The position numbers and the translations under genes were made by a program. The notes below the pieces were generated by a model that worked only from the letters and a program-made list of their open reading frames with translations, was not told where the DNA came from and did no database searches. DNA of 64,000 bases from Rhodanobacter sp. ANJX3 (GTDB lineage Bacteria; Pseudomonadota; Gammaproteobacteria; Xanthomonadales; Rhodanobacteraceae), in assembly GCF_014200755.1 (NCBI RefSeq), contig NZ_JACHCM010000001.1:414218-478217 (forward strand), in the 5' to 3' direction. Shown piece by piece: positions 45,719 through 55,903 of the stretch (position 1 is its first letter; each line of letters starts with the position of its first letter).

Positions 45719-46924
45719 TCAATGCGCGGATAGACGATAAGCGCCGATATGGCCCTTTACATCTTCAACGTAAACAGTATCGCCAACCACCAGCGGCTGG
45801 GCGCGGATGGCCTTTTTCTTGGACAGACGCTCGCGCGCCGCCAGGGCGCCGTCGCCGATCTGCAGCCAATGGATGTAGCCTTCCATATCGCCGACCACGA
45901 CATAGTTGCCCTGCACGGCAGGACCGGTCAGCCAGCGATACTTCAGCGCGTCGCTCTTCCAGATATCGGCACCGCCGGTCTTGTCGAAAGCCCAGACCTG
46001 GGAATCCTCGTTGACGCCATAAAGCGAATTGCCGCCCAGCGCCAGCGAGACGAAGGTGGAGAAGGGATGGGTCCAGATTGGACGGCCGCTGGGGCCATCC
46101 ACGGCCAGCAGGTTGCCGTGATAAGCGGCACCATAGAGCACCGCGCCGTCGAGCAGGATCGAGCCGTCGGCATCGTCGAGGCGGTCGATTTCGGTACGTC
46201 CCTCGCCGCTGGCGAGCCTCTGCTCCCACAGCTTGGAGCCGTTGTCCAGACGCAGGGCGACCAGGCGACCGTCGTCGCTGCCATAGAAGATCACGCCGTT
46301 GGCCGCCAGCAGCGAGCCGTTGCCGCGCAGGCTGAGCAGCGGGACGGTGTCCTGGTCGTAAACCCAGCGGCGCTTGCCGGTGGCCGATTCCAGCCCGTAG
46401 ATGCGGCCGTCCTGCGTACGTGCGATCACCAGATCGCCCACGATCACCGGCGAAGCCAGCACTTCGGAGGACAACTCGGCTTCCCAGCGCGGGCTGCCGT
46501 CTTTGGCGTTTACTGCGTAGACGTGACCATCGAGCGTGCCGACGGCGAGCAGGTCGCCGACAACGGCCGGGCCACCAGCGTAAAGCGCATCTTTGCGCTT
46601 CTTGTCACCCCAGCCGAACCAGCCCTTGGTGCGCGTGCTCTTGGTCCAGATCGTCTTACCGGTGGCCGCATCGATAGCGGCCAGCTTGCCGTCGGTGCTG
46701 TCGGCGTAAAGCACGCCATCGACGACCGACGGACGCAGGCGTGCGCCGGTCTCGCCGGCACCACCGCCGACGCGCGTTTCCCAAACCCGGGTAACCTGCA
46801 CGGTGGGCTTGAAATCCTTGGCCAGCGGCGTCGGCGGCTGGACATTTTCCTTCTTGAACGAATGGCAACCGGCAAGTCCCACCAGCGAAATCAGCAAGAC
46901 GCGTTTCATTATTTCAGCTTTCAT
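45719..46924 (-). CDS. bamB: Outer membrane protein assembly factor BamB
   Basis: 401 aa if the ATG at 46924 (overlapping the yfgM stop) is used, 396 if the ATG at 46909 (MKRVLLISLVGLAGC) is used; the latter places the lipobox LAGC correctly as a signal sequence. The mature protein is a PQQ-type beta propeller with repeated blades such as GKLAAIDAATGKTIWT, GHVYAVNAKDGSPRWE and GRIYGLESATGKRRW. This lipoprotein of the BAM complex delivers outer-membrane beta-barrels. Start choice remains open. Confidence 0.95.
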   Translation of the reverse strand: MKAEIMKRVLLISLVGLAGCHSFKKENVQPPTPLAKDFKPTVQVTRVWETRVGGGAGETGARLRPSVVDGVLYADSTDGKLAAIDAATGKTIWTKSTRTKGWFGWGDKKRKDALYAGGPAVVGDLLAVGTLDGHVYAVNAKDGSPRWEAELSSEVLASPVIVGDLVIARTQDGRIYGLESATGKRRWVYDQDTVPLLSLRGNGSLLAANGVIFYGSDDGRLVALRLDNGSKLWEQRLASGEGRTEIDRLDDADGSILLDGAVLYGAAYHGNLLAVDGPSGRPIWTHPFSTFVSLALGGNSLYGVNEDSQVWAFDKTGGADIWKSDALKYRWLTGPAVQGNYVVVGDMEGYIHWLQIGDGALAARERLSKKKAIRAQPLVVGDTVYVEDVKGHIGAYRLSAH

Positions 46925-47571
46925 GCACCCTGCTTCCCGGCCACGGCCAAATCATCGAGTTTCATCTGCAGCGCACCGCGTTGCGGCGCCTGCTCTTTCA
47001 GCGCCGACAGCGCGGCCTGATAAGCCTTGCGCGCATCGTCTGCGCGCCCAAGCTTGACCAGCACATCACCACGGAGTTCCTGGGCCAGGCCCTGATAGCT
47101 ATTGGCCGGTATCGCATCGAGCGTCGCCAGCGCGGCCGTGCCGTCATTGCGCGCCAGCTCAACCTGCGCCTTGCGCAGCTGGGTCAGCGACTTCAGTACC
47201 GGGTCCGTGGCATGGGCGACTGCCCAATCCAATGACGCCTCGGCCTTGTCCAGCTGTTTGGCCTGCACCTGCTGCTTGGCCCGATCGCTGACGGCAAAAA
47301 CCGCGTACGGCGATTTTTCGTAGTCTTTCATCAGCTGATCGACGATGGCGTTGGCGGCCTCCGGCTTGTTGGCAGCTACCGATACCTGGGCGAGCTTATA
47401 CAACTGGGCCGCATTGGCCTCGTTGCGCGCCTGATGGTTACGCCACTGCTGCCAGCCAAAAATGCCAACCAGGCCGATGGCGATGCCCACGACAATCGAC
47501 AGCCCGTTCTCGCGCAGCCACTTTTGAACGAGTTCGCTTTGTTCGTATTTGTCGTATTCGTCAAATGCCAT
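46921..47571 (-). CDS. yfgM: YfgM-like membrane-anchored TPR protein (SecYEG ancillary)
   Basis: 216 aa. The N-terminus (FDEYDKYEQSELVQKWLREN) leads to one membrane span (LSIVVGIAIGLVGIFGW, about 21-38). A periplasmic tetratricopeptide-like region follows (AEASLDWAVAHATDP, LRGDVLVKLGRADDARKAYQ). YfgM associates with SecYEG and PpiD and assists export of envelope proteins, consistent with adjacent bamB. Confidence 0.93.
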   Translation of the reverse strand: MAFDEYDKYEQSELVQKWLRENGLSIVVGIAIGLVGIFGWQQWRNHQARNEANAAQLYKLAQVSVAANKPEAANAIVDQLMKDYEKSPYAVFAVSDRAKQQVQAKQLDKAEASLDWAVAHATDPVLKSLTQLRKAQVELARNDGTAALATLDAIPANSYQGLAQELRGDVLVKLGRADDARKAYQAALSALKEQAPQRGALQMKLDDLAVAGKQGA

Positions 47572-47686
47572 GAATCATCCTTCAAAGTCACTCGATCACC
47601 GGCCCGTGCTCAGGCCGCGCGAGGGATGGAAGTAAAAGCCGCTCGTCTCCGCCGTGAGGCGAACACACGGTGCGCAAGCATAACCG

Positions 47687-47709
47687 AAAAGGGCCGCTCG
47701 AAGCGGCCC
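47687..47709 (-). terminator. Intrinsic terminator downstream of rodZ
   Basis: GGGCCGCT and AGCGGCCC (47691-47709) form a perfect 8-bp stem with a 3-nt loop. On the minus strand it is followed by TTTT (47687-47690). It closes the rlmN-pilW-rodZ run before yfgM. Confidence 0.82.
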
Positions 47710-47718
47710 CGGTATGGA

Positions 47719-48735
47719 TCAGAGGCTGGCCGCGGAGGCCTTGCCGTCCTGCACCTGTACGCGAAAATGCGCTACGTTGGCATGCCGGAAATCATCCAGC
47801 CCGACAGGCTGGCCATCGATGCTGATCTGCGCGCCATTGGCATTGCCGATGCGCACATCCAGCGGCTGATCGCTGTGATACGTCTTGCTGCTTCCGGCCG
47901 GCAGCAGGCCGTATTCGAGCCGCTTGCCGTCCTTGCCGATCACTTCGACCCAGCTGGCGGCGTCAACCGTGACGCCGAGGCTGTGACTGCCGGTGCCCGT
48001 ATCCACGGCGACCGGAGCAGCCGACTTGGCCGGCTGCAGGTTACCGCTGTCCATGCTGGGAAAAGGCGCCATCGACGCCATCAGCGGCTGATCCTGGGGA
48101 GCCGCTGCCACAACACTCGGCGGCGGTGCCGGAATCTGCGCCACAGCGCTGCTGCCGGCGGACGCATTCGCCGCGTTTGCAGTACTGCTGACTGCAGCAG
48201 GAGCGTCCTGCTGCGCCACCGGGGCCGCATCGAGCGGCGCCAAGTGGGTCAGGCTGCGATCCATCGTGCCGCGCACGCCCAGCCAGATCATGGGCACCAC
48301 GATCACAGCGGTCAGCACCACGTAGGTCGCTGCCGTGGCGTAGCGATCCAGCAAAAAGCGCGAGTGCGAGATGCCGCCGGTAGCCACCAGCGGCGGCTCG
48401 ACCTGCTTGATGCGATCGAGCTCGACCTGGATCGAGGCGTCGTTGATGCCCAGAAACTGGCCATATTTGGTGATGTAGCTGCCCAGATAAATCTTCGAGT
48501 CGATACCCTCGTGCATATCCTGTTCAAGCTCGCGCAGCACGCGCACAGGCAGTCGCAGCGAACTGGCGCACGTCTCGATACTCAAGCCTCGCGCCTCGCG
48601 TGCCGCCTTCAGTCGGCTGCCAAAACTGATGGCCTGCGTCGCTGCTGAAGTCGCGTCCATATCGAGCAGGTTGACCCCGAAAAGATCGGGCGTGCTCTTG
48701 CCGGGTTCGGTCGGATCAGGCTGCATGGAAGTCAT
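47719..48735 (-). CDS. rodZ: RodZ-like cytoskeletal / HTH membrane protein
   Basis: 338 aa. The N-terminal HTH_25 domain (FGSRLKAAREARGLSIETCA to YGQFLGIND, about 35-105) is followed by a single membrane span (TYVVLTAVIVVPMIWLGV). An Ala/Pro/Ser-rich periplasmic linker leads to a C-terminal DUF4115 beta domain (ASWVEVIGKDGKRLEYGLLP). RodZ links MreB to the elongasome. It overlaps the pilW stop by 4 nt and ends at a terminator. Confidence 0.92.
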   Translation of the reverse strand: MTSMQPDPTEPGKSTPDLFGVNLLDMDATSAATQAISFGSRLKAAREARGLSIETCASSLRLPVRVLRELEQDMHEGIDSKIYLGSYITKYGQFLGINDASIQVELDRIKQVEPPLVATGGISHSRFLLDRYATAATYVVLTAVIVVPMIWLGVRGTMDRSLTHLAPLDAAPVAQQDAPAAVSSTANAANASAGSSAVAQIPAPPPSVVAAAPQDQPLMASMAPFPSMDSGNLQPAKSAAPVAVDTGTGSHSLGVTVDAASWVEVIGKDGKRLEYGLLPAGSSKTYHSDQPLDVRIGNANGAQISIDGQPVGLDDFRHANVAHFRVQVQDGKASAASL

Positions 48736-49520
48736 TGGCTGACAGTGGTATTGAGGGCGCGCGCCTGTTCCGAATCCGGGAACTGGGTTTGCAGCCGAGT
48801 GCGATAAGTAAGGGCGCCATCCTGGTTGCCCAGATGAGATTCGATATCGTAACCGAGCTTCAATGCCGCCGCCGTTGGCGTCCCCAGCGCATCGAAGCGC
48901 TGAATGAAAGCCCGCGCCCGGAACGCATCGTTATTCAGATAGAGCGCTTTGGCAAGCTGAAATAGTGCTTCGCCGTTATTGGCGTTGCGCGCAATGGCAT
49001 CGCGAAAGCTCGATTCCGCGGCTGCCACTTCGTGGTTGCGCAGTTGGCAGATGCCTTCGTTGGTCAAAGCAATATCAGGCGTCTGGTAAAACGGATCGGC
49101 GATCGCCTTCTGAAAATAACCGTAGGACTCGGCATAGCGACCGGTCGAGCAAAGAAATAAGCCCAGGTTGTTGTTCGCATCGCCCTTGGTTGGCTCCAGT
49201 GCGACGGCCTTGCGATAGTGGATCTCGGCCTGGGCCGGCTGATTGATGCGTTCATAGACAACAGCAATCACCGTATGCGCGGGGGCGTAGTTCGGATCGA
49301 ACTGCAGGGCTGTCGTCAATTTGGCCAAGGCTTTCTGCAGATCACCGCTGGCCAGATAGCGCTGCCCCAGCTCGGTATGCACGCGGGCGGCTTCCACCGC
49401 CTGGTCCGCCTTGCTCGTTTGCGGCATGTTCTTGCCGATGGGGTTGCTGTCGGTATGCGTGGTCACGCAACCGGCCAGCGGCAGCAGCAGGCTAAGCATC
49501 AGCGCGCGATTAATGCGCAT
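48732..49520 (-). CDS. pilW: Type IV pilus biogenesis/stability lipoprotein PilW (PilF)
   Basis: 262 aa. Lipoprotein signal LLLPLAGC near residues 12-19. TPR repeats follow ([57 protein letters not shown]). The protein pilots the PilQ secretin to the outer membrane. It lies between rlmN and rodZ with overlaps at both ends, the standard order in Xanthomonadales and Pseudomonas. Confidence 0.93.
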   Translation of the reverse strand: MRINRALMLSLLLPLAGCVTTHTDSNPIGKNMPQTSKADQAVEAARVHTELGQRYLASGDLQKALAKLTTALQFDPNYAPAHTVIAVVYERINQPAQAEIHYRKAVALEPTKGDANNNLGLFLCSTGRYAESYGYFQKAIADPFYQTPDIALTNEGICQLRNHEVAAAESSFRDAIARNANNGEALFQLAKALYLNNDAFRARAFIQRFDALGTPTAAALKLGYDIESHLGNQDGALTYRTRLQTQFPDSEQARALNTTVSQ

Positions 49521-50655
49521 GTACGCTTTCCTCGTCCTGTTTCTTGCGGATATCGGCGCTGCGTCGCGTGCGGTCGGTGACCTGCCCCGCCAGCTGGCCG
49601 CAGGCGGCGTCGATATCGTCGCCGCGAGTGCGACGCAACATGGTCAGCACGCCCGCATTGAGCAGCAGCGTCTGGAAATCCCGGATATCGGTGGCGCCTG
49701 AGCGCTCGAACCGGGTGCCCGGGAACGGGTTGAACGGAATCAGGTTGACTTTGCAGGTCGGCAGCTTGCGCATCAGCTTGATCAGCTGTCGGGCATGCTC
49801 GGGCTGATCGTTGACGCCCTTCATTAAGGTGTATTCGAAGGTGATCGAAGTGCGCGGCTTACGCGCGACCCAGCGCTGGCAGGCGGCGATCAGATCCGCA
49901 ATCGGATAGCGTTTGTTGAGCGGCACCAGTTCGGTGCGCAGCTCGTCGTTGGCCGCATGGAGTGAAACCGCCAGCGAGACGTCGATGGCGTCGGAAAGTT
50001 GGTCGATCTGCGGCACCATGCCGGCGGTCGACAGCGTCACGCGCTTGGCAGCGAGGCCAAAGCCCAGATCGTCGCGCATCAGGCTCATGGCTTTGACCAC
50101 CGCGTCGAAATTGGCCAGCGGCTCGCCCATGCCCATCATCACTACATTGGTGATGCGGCGATTCTGATGGGTGATATTGCCCAGATATTTCGCCGCCACC
50201 CACACCTGCCCGATGATTTCGGCGGTCGACAGGTTACGGTTGAAACCCTGCGCGCCGGTCGAGCAGAACTGGCAGTTGAGCGCACAGCCGATCTGCGAAG
50301 AAACACACAGCGTTCCGCGCGTGGGCTCGGGTATGTACACGGTCTCTACCGCGTTGCCCTTGTCCATGCCCAGTAACCACTTGTGCGTGCCGTCGGTGGC
50401 GGCCTTGTCGAGCATGGTCTTGGGTGGACCGATGTAGCACGAGTCGTTGAGCTTGGCGCGAAGCGCCTTGCCCACGTCGGTCATGTTCTCGAAGTTATCT
50501 TCCAGGTCGTGATAGATCCACTTCATCACCTGCTCGGCGCGGTAAGGCTTCTCGCCGATCTGCGTAAAAAAGTCGCGCAGACCCTGCCGATCGAAATCGA
50601 GCAGATTGACCTTCGCGATCTTTGCGTCAGATGAAGTGGTGGCTACCTGGTTCAT
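49510..50655 (-). CDS. rlmN: Dual-specificity 23S rRNA / tRNA adenine-C2 methyltransferase RlmN
   Basis: 381 aa. Radical-SAM cluster motif CALNCQFC near 125, MGMGEPLAN glycine-rich motif, and the C-terminal mechanistic cysteine in [11 protein letters not shown]. It methylates A2503 of 23S rRNA and A37 of some tRNAs. Followed by pilW with an 11-bp overlap. Confidence 0.97.
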   Translation of the reverse strand: MNQVATTSSDAKIAKVNLLDFDRQGLRDFFTQIGEKPYRAEQVMKWIYHDLEDNFENMTDVGKALRAKLNDSCYIGPPKTMLDKAATDGTHKWLLGMDKGNAVETVYIPEPTRGTLCVSSQIGCALNCQFCSTGAQGFNRNLSTAEIIGQVWVAAKYLGNITHQNRRITNVVMMGMGEPLANFDAVVKAMSLMRDDLGFGLAAKRVTLSTAGMVPQIDQLSDAIDVSLAVSLHAANDELRTELVPLNKRYPIADLIAACQRWVARKPRTSITFEYTLMKGVNDQPEHARQLIKLMRKLPTCKVNLIPFNPFPGTRFERSGATDIRDFQTLLLNAGVLTMLRRTRGDDIDAACGQLAGQVTDRTRRSADIRKKQDEESVHAH

Positions 50656-50723
50656 GTTTCTTCGAGAGCGCGGCCAGTGAAGGCCGCTTTCGTTTCCCTG
50701 AAATCCAATGATGGAACGACGAA

Positions 50724-51149
50724 TTACCTGGACAGCACGTCGGTCGAAGCGAAGAAATAGGCGATTTCGACCTTGGCGGTATCGACGGCATCCGAACCAT
50801 GCACGGCATTGGCATCGATGGAGTCGGCGAAATCGGCGCGAATGGTGCCTGCGGCGGCTTCCTTGGGATTGGTGGCGCCCATCAGATCGCGATGCTTGAG
50901 CACGGCATTCTCGCCTTCCAGCGCCTGGATCATCACCGGACCGGAAATCATGAAATCCACCAGTGCCTTGAAGAACGGACGCTCGCGATGCACGGCGTAG
51001 AAACCCTCGGCCTCCTGACGCGACAGCTGCTCCATCTTGGCGGCAACGATCTTGAGACCGGCCTTCTCGAAACGCGCATAGATTTCACCGATGACGTTCT
51101 TGGCGACGGCGTCGGGCTTGATGATGGAAAGAGTGCGCTCGAGCGCCAT
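50724..51149 (-). CDS. ndk: Nucleoside diphosphate kinase
   Basis: 141 aa, full length. Starts [17 protein letters not shown]; the active-site histidine is in [12 protein letters not shown] near 118. It transfers phosphate between nucleoside di- and triphosphates. It lies upstream of rlmN in the same direction. Confidence 0.97.
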   Translation of the reverse strand: MALERTLSIIKPDAVAKNVIGEIYARFEKAGLKIVAAKMEQLSRQEAEGFYAVHRERPFFKALVDFMISGPVMIQALEGENAVLKHRDLMGATNPKEAAAGTIRADFADSIDANAVHGSDAVDTAKVEIAYFFASTDVLSR

Positions 51150-51345
51150 GGGATCTGCTCCGAAAGGATTTCAAAAAGGCTGTCATGGCCAACAAGGGCC
51201 GACAAAAAAGGCTAAACCTTACGTGGAATATGGGTTTAGTACAGGAAAGTTTGACAGATTCTACCGGATACGCAAATCACCTGTCCTTAACAAGGATCAC
51301 GAATCCAGAGGGATGTTTGACGATGACAAACCGCTCCGCGTATCC

Positions 51346-51361
51346 TCAAACGATCGTTTGA
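51346..51361. promoter_or_regulatory. Perfect 16-bp palindrome, probable PsrA-type operator
   Basis: TCAAACGATCGTTTGA lies 20 bp before the ATG of the TetR gene. It matches the PsrA/FadR-like pattern of CAAAC facing GTTTG with a four-base centre. A looser GTTTG-7-CAAAC pair sits 15-30 bp upstream (51315-51331). Autoregulation is the natural reading. Confidence 0.72.
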
Positions 51362-51380
51362 ACCGACCCTCTGCCGCAGG

Positions 51381-52007
51381 ATGATTGTGCAAGTGAACCC
51401 GTCCGGCTCCACCAAGGAACGCATATTGGGCGCGGCCGAGTCCCTTTTTGCGCAGCGCGGCTTCGATGGCGCCTCGCTGAGGCAGCTGACATCGGCCGCC
51501 GGCGTGAATCTGGCCGCGGTCAATTATCACTTCGGCTCGAAGGAAAAACTGGTCGAACAGATTTTCCGACGCCGGCTCGATGCCTTGAACAACAGCCGCC
51601 TGCAGGCCTTGTCGCTGGTCGAGGGGGCCGAAACGACCACACTGGAAGATGTGCTGTCCGCCTTTATCCGACCCGCGCTGGACCTGTCGCACGACGAGTC
51701 GGGTTCGTTGTTCATGCGCGTGCTGGCTCGCGCCTTCGCCGAGCACGACGACACGCTGCGGCAGTTCCTTTCCGACAACTACGGCCACGTGATGCGCCAG
51801 TTCACTGCGGAATTTGCCCGCCTGCTGCCGCAGCTGACGAAGCAGGAGCTGTATTGGCGCATCGACCTGGTCAGCGGCGCGCTGACGCACGCCATGTCGG
51901 GCTTCGGCATGATCCAGCGCAAAAGCGGGGTCAGCGAGATCGAGCACCGCGAAGAGACCGCGCAGCACCTCATCCGTTTCGCCGTGGCCGGACTCAGTCA
52001 CCCCTAG
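51381..52007 (+). CDS. psrA: TetR-family regulator, PsrA-like fatty-acid sensor
   Basis: 208 aa. N-terminal TetR helix-turn-helix: ILGAAESLFAQRGFDGASLR then LTSAAGVNLAAVNYHFGSK. The C-terminal half is a PsrA/DUF1956-type ligand domain. PsrA proteins respond to long-chain acyl-CoA or fatty acids and repress beta-oxidation genes. The next gene downstream encodes a FadN-type beta-oxidation enzyme, supporting that role. A perfect palindrome sits at its promoter. Confidence 0.8.
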   Translation: MIVQVNPSGSTKERILGAAESLFAQRGFDGASLRQLTSAAGVNLAAVNYHFGSKEKLVEQIFRRRLDALNNSRLQALSLVEGAETTTLEDVLSAFIRPALDLSHDESGSLFMRVLARAFAEHDDTLRQFLSDNYGHVMRQFTAEFARLLPQLTKQELYWRIDLVSGALTHAMSGFGMIQRKSGVSEIEHREETAQHLIRFAVAGLSHP

Positions 52008-52110
52008 ACCTCAGCCAAGTCCGTCCTCACACCGACATCGTTTCGTACAACGGCCGGCAACGGCCGCACTTTCCCACCCAAGCTTTGCGTTCGTTCTACT
52101 GGAGAAGCCA

Positions 52111-54498
52111 ATGACCGCTGCATCCGAGTCACATCCACCCCTGCGCATCCGGAAGGCCGCCGTGCTGGGCGCCGGCGTCATGGGCGCGCAGATCGCCGCG
52201 CACCTGACCAACGCGGGCGTCGAAACCGTGCTGTTCGACCTACCCGCCAAAGAAGGTCCGAAGAGCGGCATCGCGCTGAAAGCCATCGCCAACCTGGCCA
52301 AGCTGTCGCCGGCACCGCTGGCCGACAAAAACTTTGCGGCCGCCATCATCCCGGCCAACTACGACGAACATCTGGATCATTTGAAGGATGTCGACCTGGT
52401 GATCGAAGCCATTGCCGAGCGCATGGACTGGAAGCTCGATCTGTACAAGAAGATCGCGCCGCACGTTTCCGCCACGGCGGTGCTCGCCAGCAACACCTCG
52501 GGCCTGTCGATCAACGGCCTGGCCGAAGCGCTGCCGGAGCAGCTGCGCCACCGCTTTACCGGCGTGCATTTCTTCAATCCGCCGCGCTATATGCATCTGG
52601 TCGAGGTGATTCCGACCCGCCTGACCGACCCGGCCATCGTCGATGGTCTCGAAGCCTTCCTGACCACCACCCTGGGCAAGGGCGTGGTCATCGCCAAGGA
52701 CACCCCGAACTTCATCGGCAACCGCATCGGCGTGTTCTCGATGCTGGCCGCGATGCACCACACCGAGCAGTTCAAGCTGGGTTTCGATACTGTTGACGCC
52801 CTCACCGGTCCGGCGCTCGGTCGTCCGAAGAGCGCGACGTATCGCACCGCCGACGTCGTCGGCCTGGACACCATGGCCCATGTCATCAAGACCATGGCCG
52901 ACACCCTGCCCGACGATCCGTGGCTGAAATACTTCAAGGCACCCGCCGTGCTGCAGGGCCTGATCGACAAGGGCGCGCTGGGCTCGAAGACCGGCGCCGG
53001 CTTCTACAAGAAGGCTGGCAAGGACATCGTGGTGATCGACGTTGCCAAGCAGGATTACGTGCCGTCCGAGCAAAAGCCGTCGGACGAAGTTGCGGCCATC
53101 CTCGCGATCAAGGATCCATCGGAGAAGTTCGGCAAGCTGCGCGCTTCCAGCGATCCGCAGGCGCAGTTCCTCTGGGCCAGCTTCCGCGACCTGTTTCATT
53201 ATTCCGCCTTCCATCTGGCCGATATCGCCGACACCGCGCGCGACGTCGACTTCGCGATCCGCTGGGGCTACGGCTGGAAGCTCGGTCCGTTCGAAACCTG
53301 GCAGGCCGCCGGCTGGCAGCAGGTCGCCGAGTGGATCGACGAGGACATCAAGGCCGGCAAGGCGATGAGCGATGCGCCGCTGCCGGCTTGGGTCACGGAC
53401 GGCCGTAAAGGCGTCCATTCGAAAGAAGGCTCGTGGTCGGCTGGCGACAGCACCTACAAGCCGCGCTCGCAGCATCCGGTGTACGCGCGTCAGCTGTTCC
53501 CCGATCCGATCCTCGGCGAGAAGTTCGACCAGGGCGTCACCGTGTGGGAGAACGACGGCGTGCGTCTGTGGACGCTGGGCGACGATGAGGTCGGCATCCT
53601 CTCGTTCAAGACCAAGATGAATACCGTCAACGACCAGGTGCTCGACGGCGTGCAGCATGCGATCAAGCTGGCCGAAGAAAAGCTCAAGGCCGTCGTCATC
53701 TGGCAGACCGGCGAGCCGTTCTCGGCCGGCGCCGATCTGAAGGGCGCGCTCGGCCTGCTGAAGGAAGGCAAGTTCGACGACTTCGACGCCATGGTCGCCA
53801 ACTTCCAGCGCACCAGCATGACCATCAAAGAATCACTGGTGCCGGTCGTCTCGGCCGTGCGTGGCATGGCCTTCGGCGGCGGCTGCGAATTCCAGATGCA
53901 TTCGGCCCGTACCGTGGCCGCGCTGGAAAGCTATATCGGTCTGGTCGAGGCCGGCGTCGGCCTGCTTCCGGCCGGCGGTGGTTTACATGAGCTGGCCGTG
54001 CGCGCGGCCAAGGCCAATCCGGACGACCCGTTCGAATCGCTGAAAAAGGTTTTCGAAACCATCGCCATGGCCAAGGTCTCGGCCAGCGCGTTCGAGGCCA
54101 AGCAGCTCGGCCTGCTGCGCGACAGCGACATCATCATCTTCAACGCCTACGAATTGCTTTACGTGGCCAAGAAAGTGGCGCTGTCGCTGGCCGAGAGCGG
54201 CTACCGTCCGCCGATGCCGGCGCGCGCCATTCCTGTCGCCGGCGATACGGGCACCGCCACCTTCCAGGCCTCGCTGGCCAATCTGAAGGAAGGCTACTTC
54301 GCCTCGCCGCACGATATCGATATCGCCACGCGCATTGCAGACACCCTGTGCGGCGGCAAGATCGAGCGCGGCTCGCTGGTCGACGAAGAGTGGCTGCTGA
54401 CGCTGGAGCGCAAGCACTTCGTCGAACTGGCGAAGACCGAAAAGACCCAGGCGCGCATCGCCCACACCATGACCACCGGCAAGCCGCTGCGGAACTGA
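52111..54498 (+). CDS. 3-hydroxyacyl-CoA dehydrogenase / enoyl-CoA hydratase (FadN type)
   Basis: 795 aa. The order is NAD-binding dehydrogenase first (VLGAGVMGAQIAAHLTNAGV near 15; ANTSGLSI-like SNTSGLSING), then a C-terminal crotonase domain (TGEPFSAGADLKGALGLL, VRGMAFGGGCEFQMHSA). This is the B. subtilis FadN order, the reverse of E. coli FadB. It catalyses hydration and oxidation of acyl-CoA intermediates. It is followed by a thiolase gene after 103 bp, giving a complete late beta-oxidation module under a PsrA-like regulator. Confidence 0.93.
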   Translation: MTAASESHPPLRIRKAAVLGAGVMGAQIAAHLTNAGVETVLFDLPAKEGPKSGIALKAIANLAKLSPAPLADKNFAAAIIPANYDEHLDHLKDVDLVIEAIAERMDWKLDLYKKIAPHVSATAVLASNTSGLSINGLAEALPEQLRHRFTGVHFFNPPRYMHLVEVIPTRLTDPAIVDGLEAFLTTTLGKGVVIAKDTPNFIGNRIGVFSMLAAMHHTEQFKLGFDTVDALTGPALGRPKSATYRTADVVGLDTMAHVIKTMADTLPDDPWLKYFKAPAVLQGLIDKGALGSKTGAGFYKKAGKDIVVIDVAKQDYVPSEQKPSDEVAAILAIKDPSEKFGKLRASSDPQAQFLWASFRDLFHYSAFHLADIADTARDVDFAIRWGYGWKLGPFETWQAAGWQQVAEWIDEDIKAGKAMSDAPLPAWVTDGRKGVHSKEGSWSAGDSTYKPRSQHPVYARQLFPDPILGEKFDQGVTVWENDGVRLWTLGDDEVGILSFKTKMNTVNDQVLDGVQHAIKLAEEKLKAVVIWQTGEPFSAGADLKGALGLLKEGKFDDFDAMVANFQRTSMTIKESLVPVVSAVRGMAFGGGCEFQMHSARTVAALESYIGLVEAGVGLLPAGGGLHELAVRAAKANPDDPFESLKKVFETIAMAKVSASAFEAKQLGLLRDSDIIIFNAYELLYVAKKVALSLAESGYRPPMPARAIPVAGDTGTATFQASLANLKEGYFASPHDIDIATRIADTLCGGKIERGSLVDEEWLLTLERKHFVELAKTEKTQARIAHTMTTGKPLRN

Positions 54499-54601
54499 CT
54501 CTCCGCCGCAAAGGAAACCGTCGTCCCGTCGACTGCCGGGATGACGATCAAAAAATCAACGCACGTCGCCGCGAACCGCGCGACGCAACGGAGCAAAACT
54601 C

Positions 54602-55810
54602 ATGAGCAAGCAAGTGCAAGACGCCTATATCGTCGCCGCCACCCGCACCCCGGTGGGCAAGGCGCCGCGCGGCGTATTCCGCAACACCCGTCCCGACGAT
54701 TTGCTGGCACACGTCATCCGCGCCGTCGTGGCGCAGAGCCCGGGCATCGATCCGCATCGCATTGCCGACACCATCATCGGCTGTGCCATGCCCGAAGCCG
54801 AGCAAGGCATGAACGTGGCGCGCATCGGCGTGCTGCTGGCCGGCCTGCCAAATACCGTGCCCGGCGTGACTGTCAACCGCTTCTGCGCGTCCGGCCTGCA
54901 GGCCGTGGCCCAGGCAGCCGACCGCATCCGGCTCGGCGATGCCGACCTGATGATCGGCGGCGGCACCGAAAGCATGACTATGATCCCAATGATGGGCCAC
55001 AAGATTGCGATGAACCCGGCCATCTTCGCTAAGAGCGAGGATTACGCCATCGCTTTCGGCATGGGCATCACCGCCGAAAAGGTCGCCGAAAAGTGGAAGG
55101 TCACGCGCGAACAGCAGGACGCCTTCGGCGTGGAAAGCCACCGCCGTGCGCTCGCCGCTCAGGCCGCCGGTGAATTCAAGGACGAGATCACGCCGTTCCA
55201 GTTGGACGATCATTACCCCGATCTGATCACCCGCGACATCACCACAGACAGCCGTCTGATCGACGCCGATGAAGGCCCGCGCGCCGGCACCACCATGGAA
55301 GTGCTGGGCAAGCTGCGCACGGTGTTTCGCAACGCGCAGTACGGCGGCACGGTGACCGCCGGCACGTCCTCGCAGATGTCCGATGGTGCCGGCGCCGTGA
55401 TGCTGGCCAGCGAACAGGCGGTCAAGGATTACAACCTCAAGCCGCTGGCGCGCTTCGTCGGCTTTTCGGTCGCCGGCGTGCCGCCGGAAATCATGGGTAT
55501 CGGCCCGAAGGAAGCCATTCCCAAGGTGCTCAAGCAGACCGGCCTCACTCTCGATCAGATGGACTGGATCGAACTCAACGAAGCCTTCGCCGCGCAGGCA
55601 CTTGCCGTCATCGGCGACCTCGGCCTCGACCCGAGCAAGGTCAACCCGCTGGGCGGCGCCATCGCCTTGGGTCATCCGCTCGGCGCCACCGGCGCGATCC
55701 GCATCGCCACGCTGGTGCACGGCATGCGCAGGCGCAAGCAGAAATACGGCATGGTCACCATGTGCATCGGCACCGGCATGGGCGCGGCGGGTATTTTCGA
55801 AGCGCTCTGA
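54602..55810 (+). CDS. fadA: Acetyl-CoA C-acyltransferase (3-ketoacyl-CoA thiolase)
   Basis: 402 aa. The nucleophile is in [10 protein letters not shown] (near 97), with the catalytic GHPLGATGA histidine (near 358) and [10 protein letters not shown] cysteine (near 389). It cleaves 3-ketoacyl-CoA with CoA to acetyl-CoA, the last step of beta-oxidation. It pairs with the FadN-type enzyme and ends at a strong terminator. Confidence 0.95.
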   Translation: MSKQVQDAYIVAATRTPVGKAPRGVFRNTRPDDLLAHVIRAVVAQSPGIDPHRIADTIIGCAMPEAEQGMNVARIGVLLAGLPNTVPGVTVNRFCASGLQAVAQAADRIRLGDADLMIGGGTESMTMIPMMGHKIAMNPAIFAKSEDYAIAFGMGITAEKVAEKWKVTREQQDAFGVESHRRALAAQAAGEFKDEITPFQLDDHYPDLITRDITTDSRLIDADEGPRAGTTMEVLGKLRTVFRNAQYGGTVTAGTSSQMSDGAGAVMLASEQAVKDYNLKPLARFVGFSVAGVPPEIMGIGPKEAIPKVLKQTGLTLDQMDWIELNEAFAAQALAVIGDLGLDPSKVNPLGGAIALGHPLGATGAIRIATLVHGMRRRKQKYGMVTMCIGTGMGAAGIFEAL

Positions 55811-55839
55811 TCGATTACTGCTGGCCGCAAACCAAAAAG

Positions 55840-55865
55840 GCGCCGTACAACTACGGCGCTTTTTT
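55840..55865. terminator. Bidirectional intrinsic terminator
   Basis: GCGCCGTA and TACGGCGC (55840-55859) with a CAAC loop form a perfect 8-bp stem. T-run 55860-55865 on the plus strand and AAAAAG on the other side serve both fadA and the convergent panE. Confidence 0.88.
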
Positions 55866-55903
55866 ATTGCCCAATGTCAGTGCTTATACGCGCTGCCGTG
55901 CGC

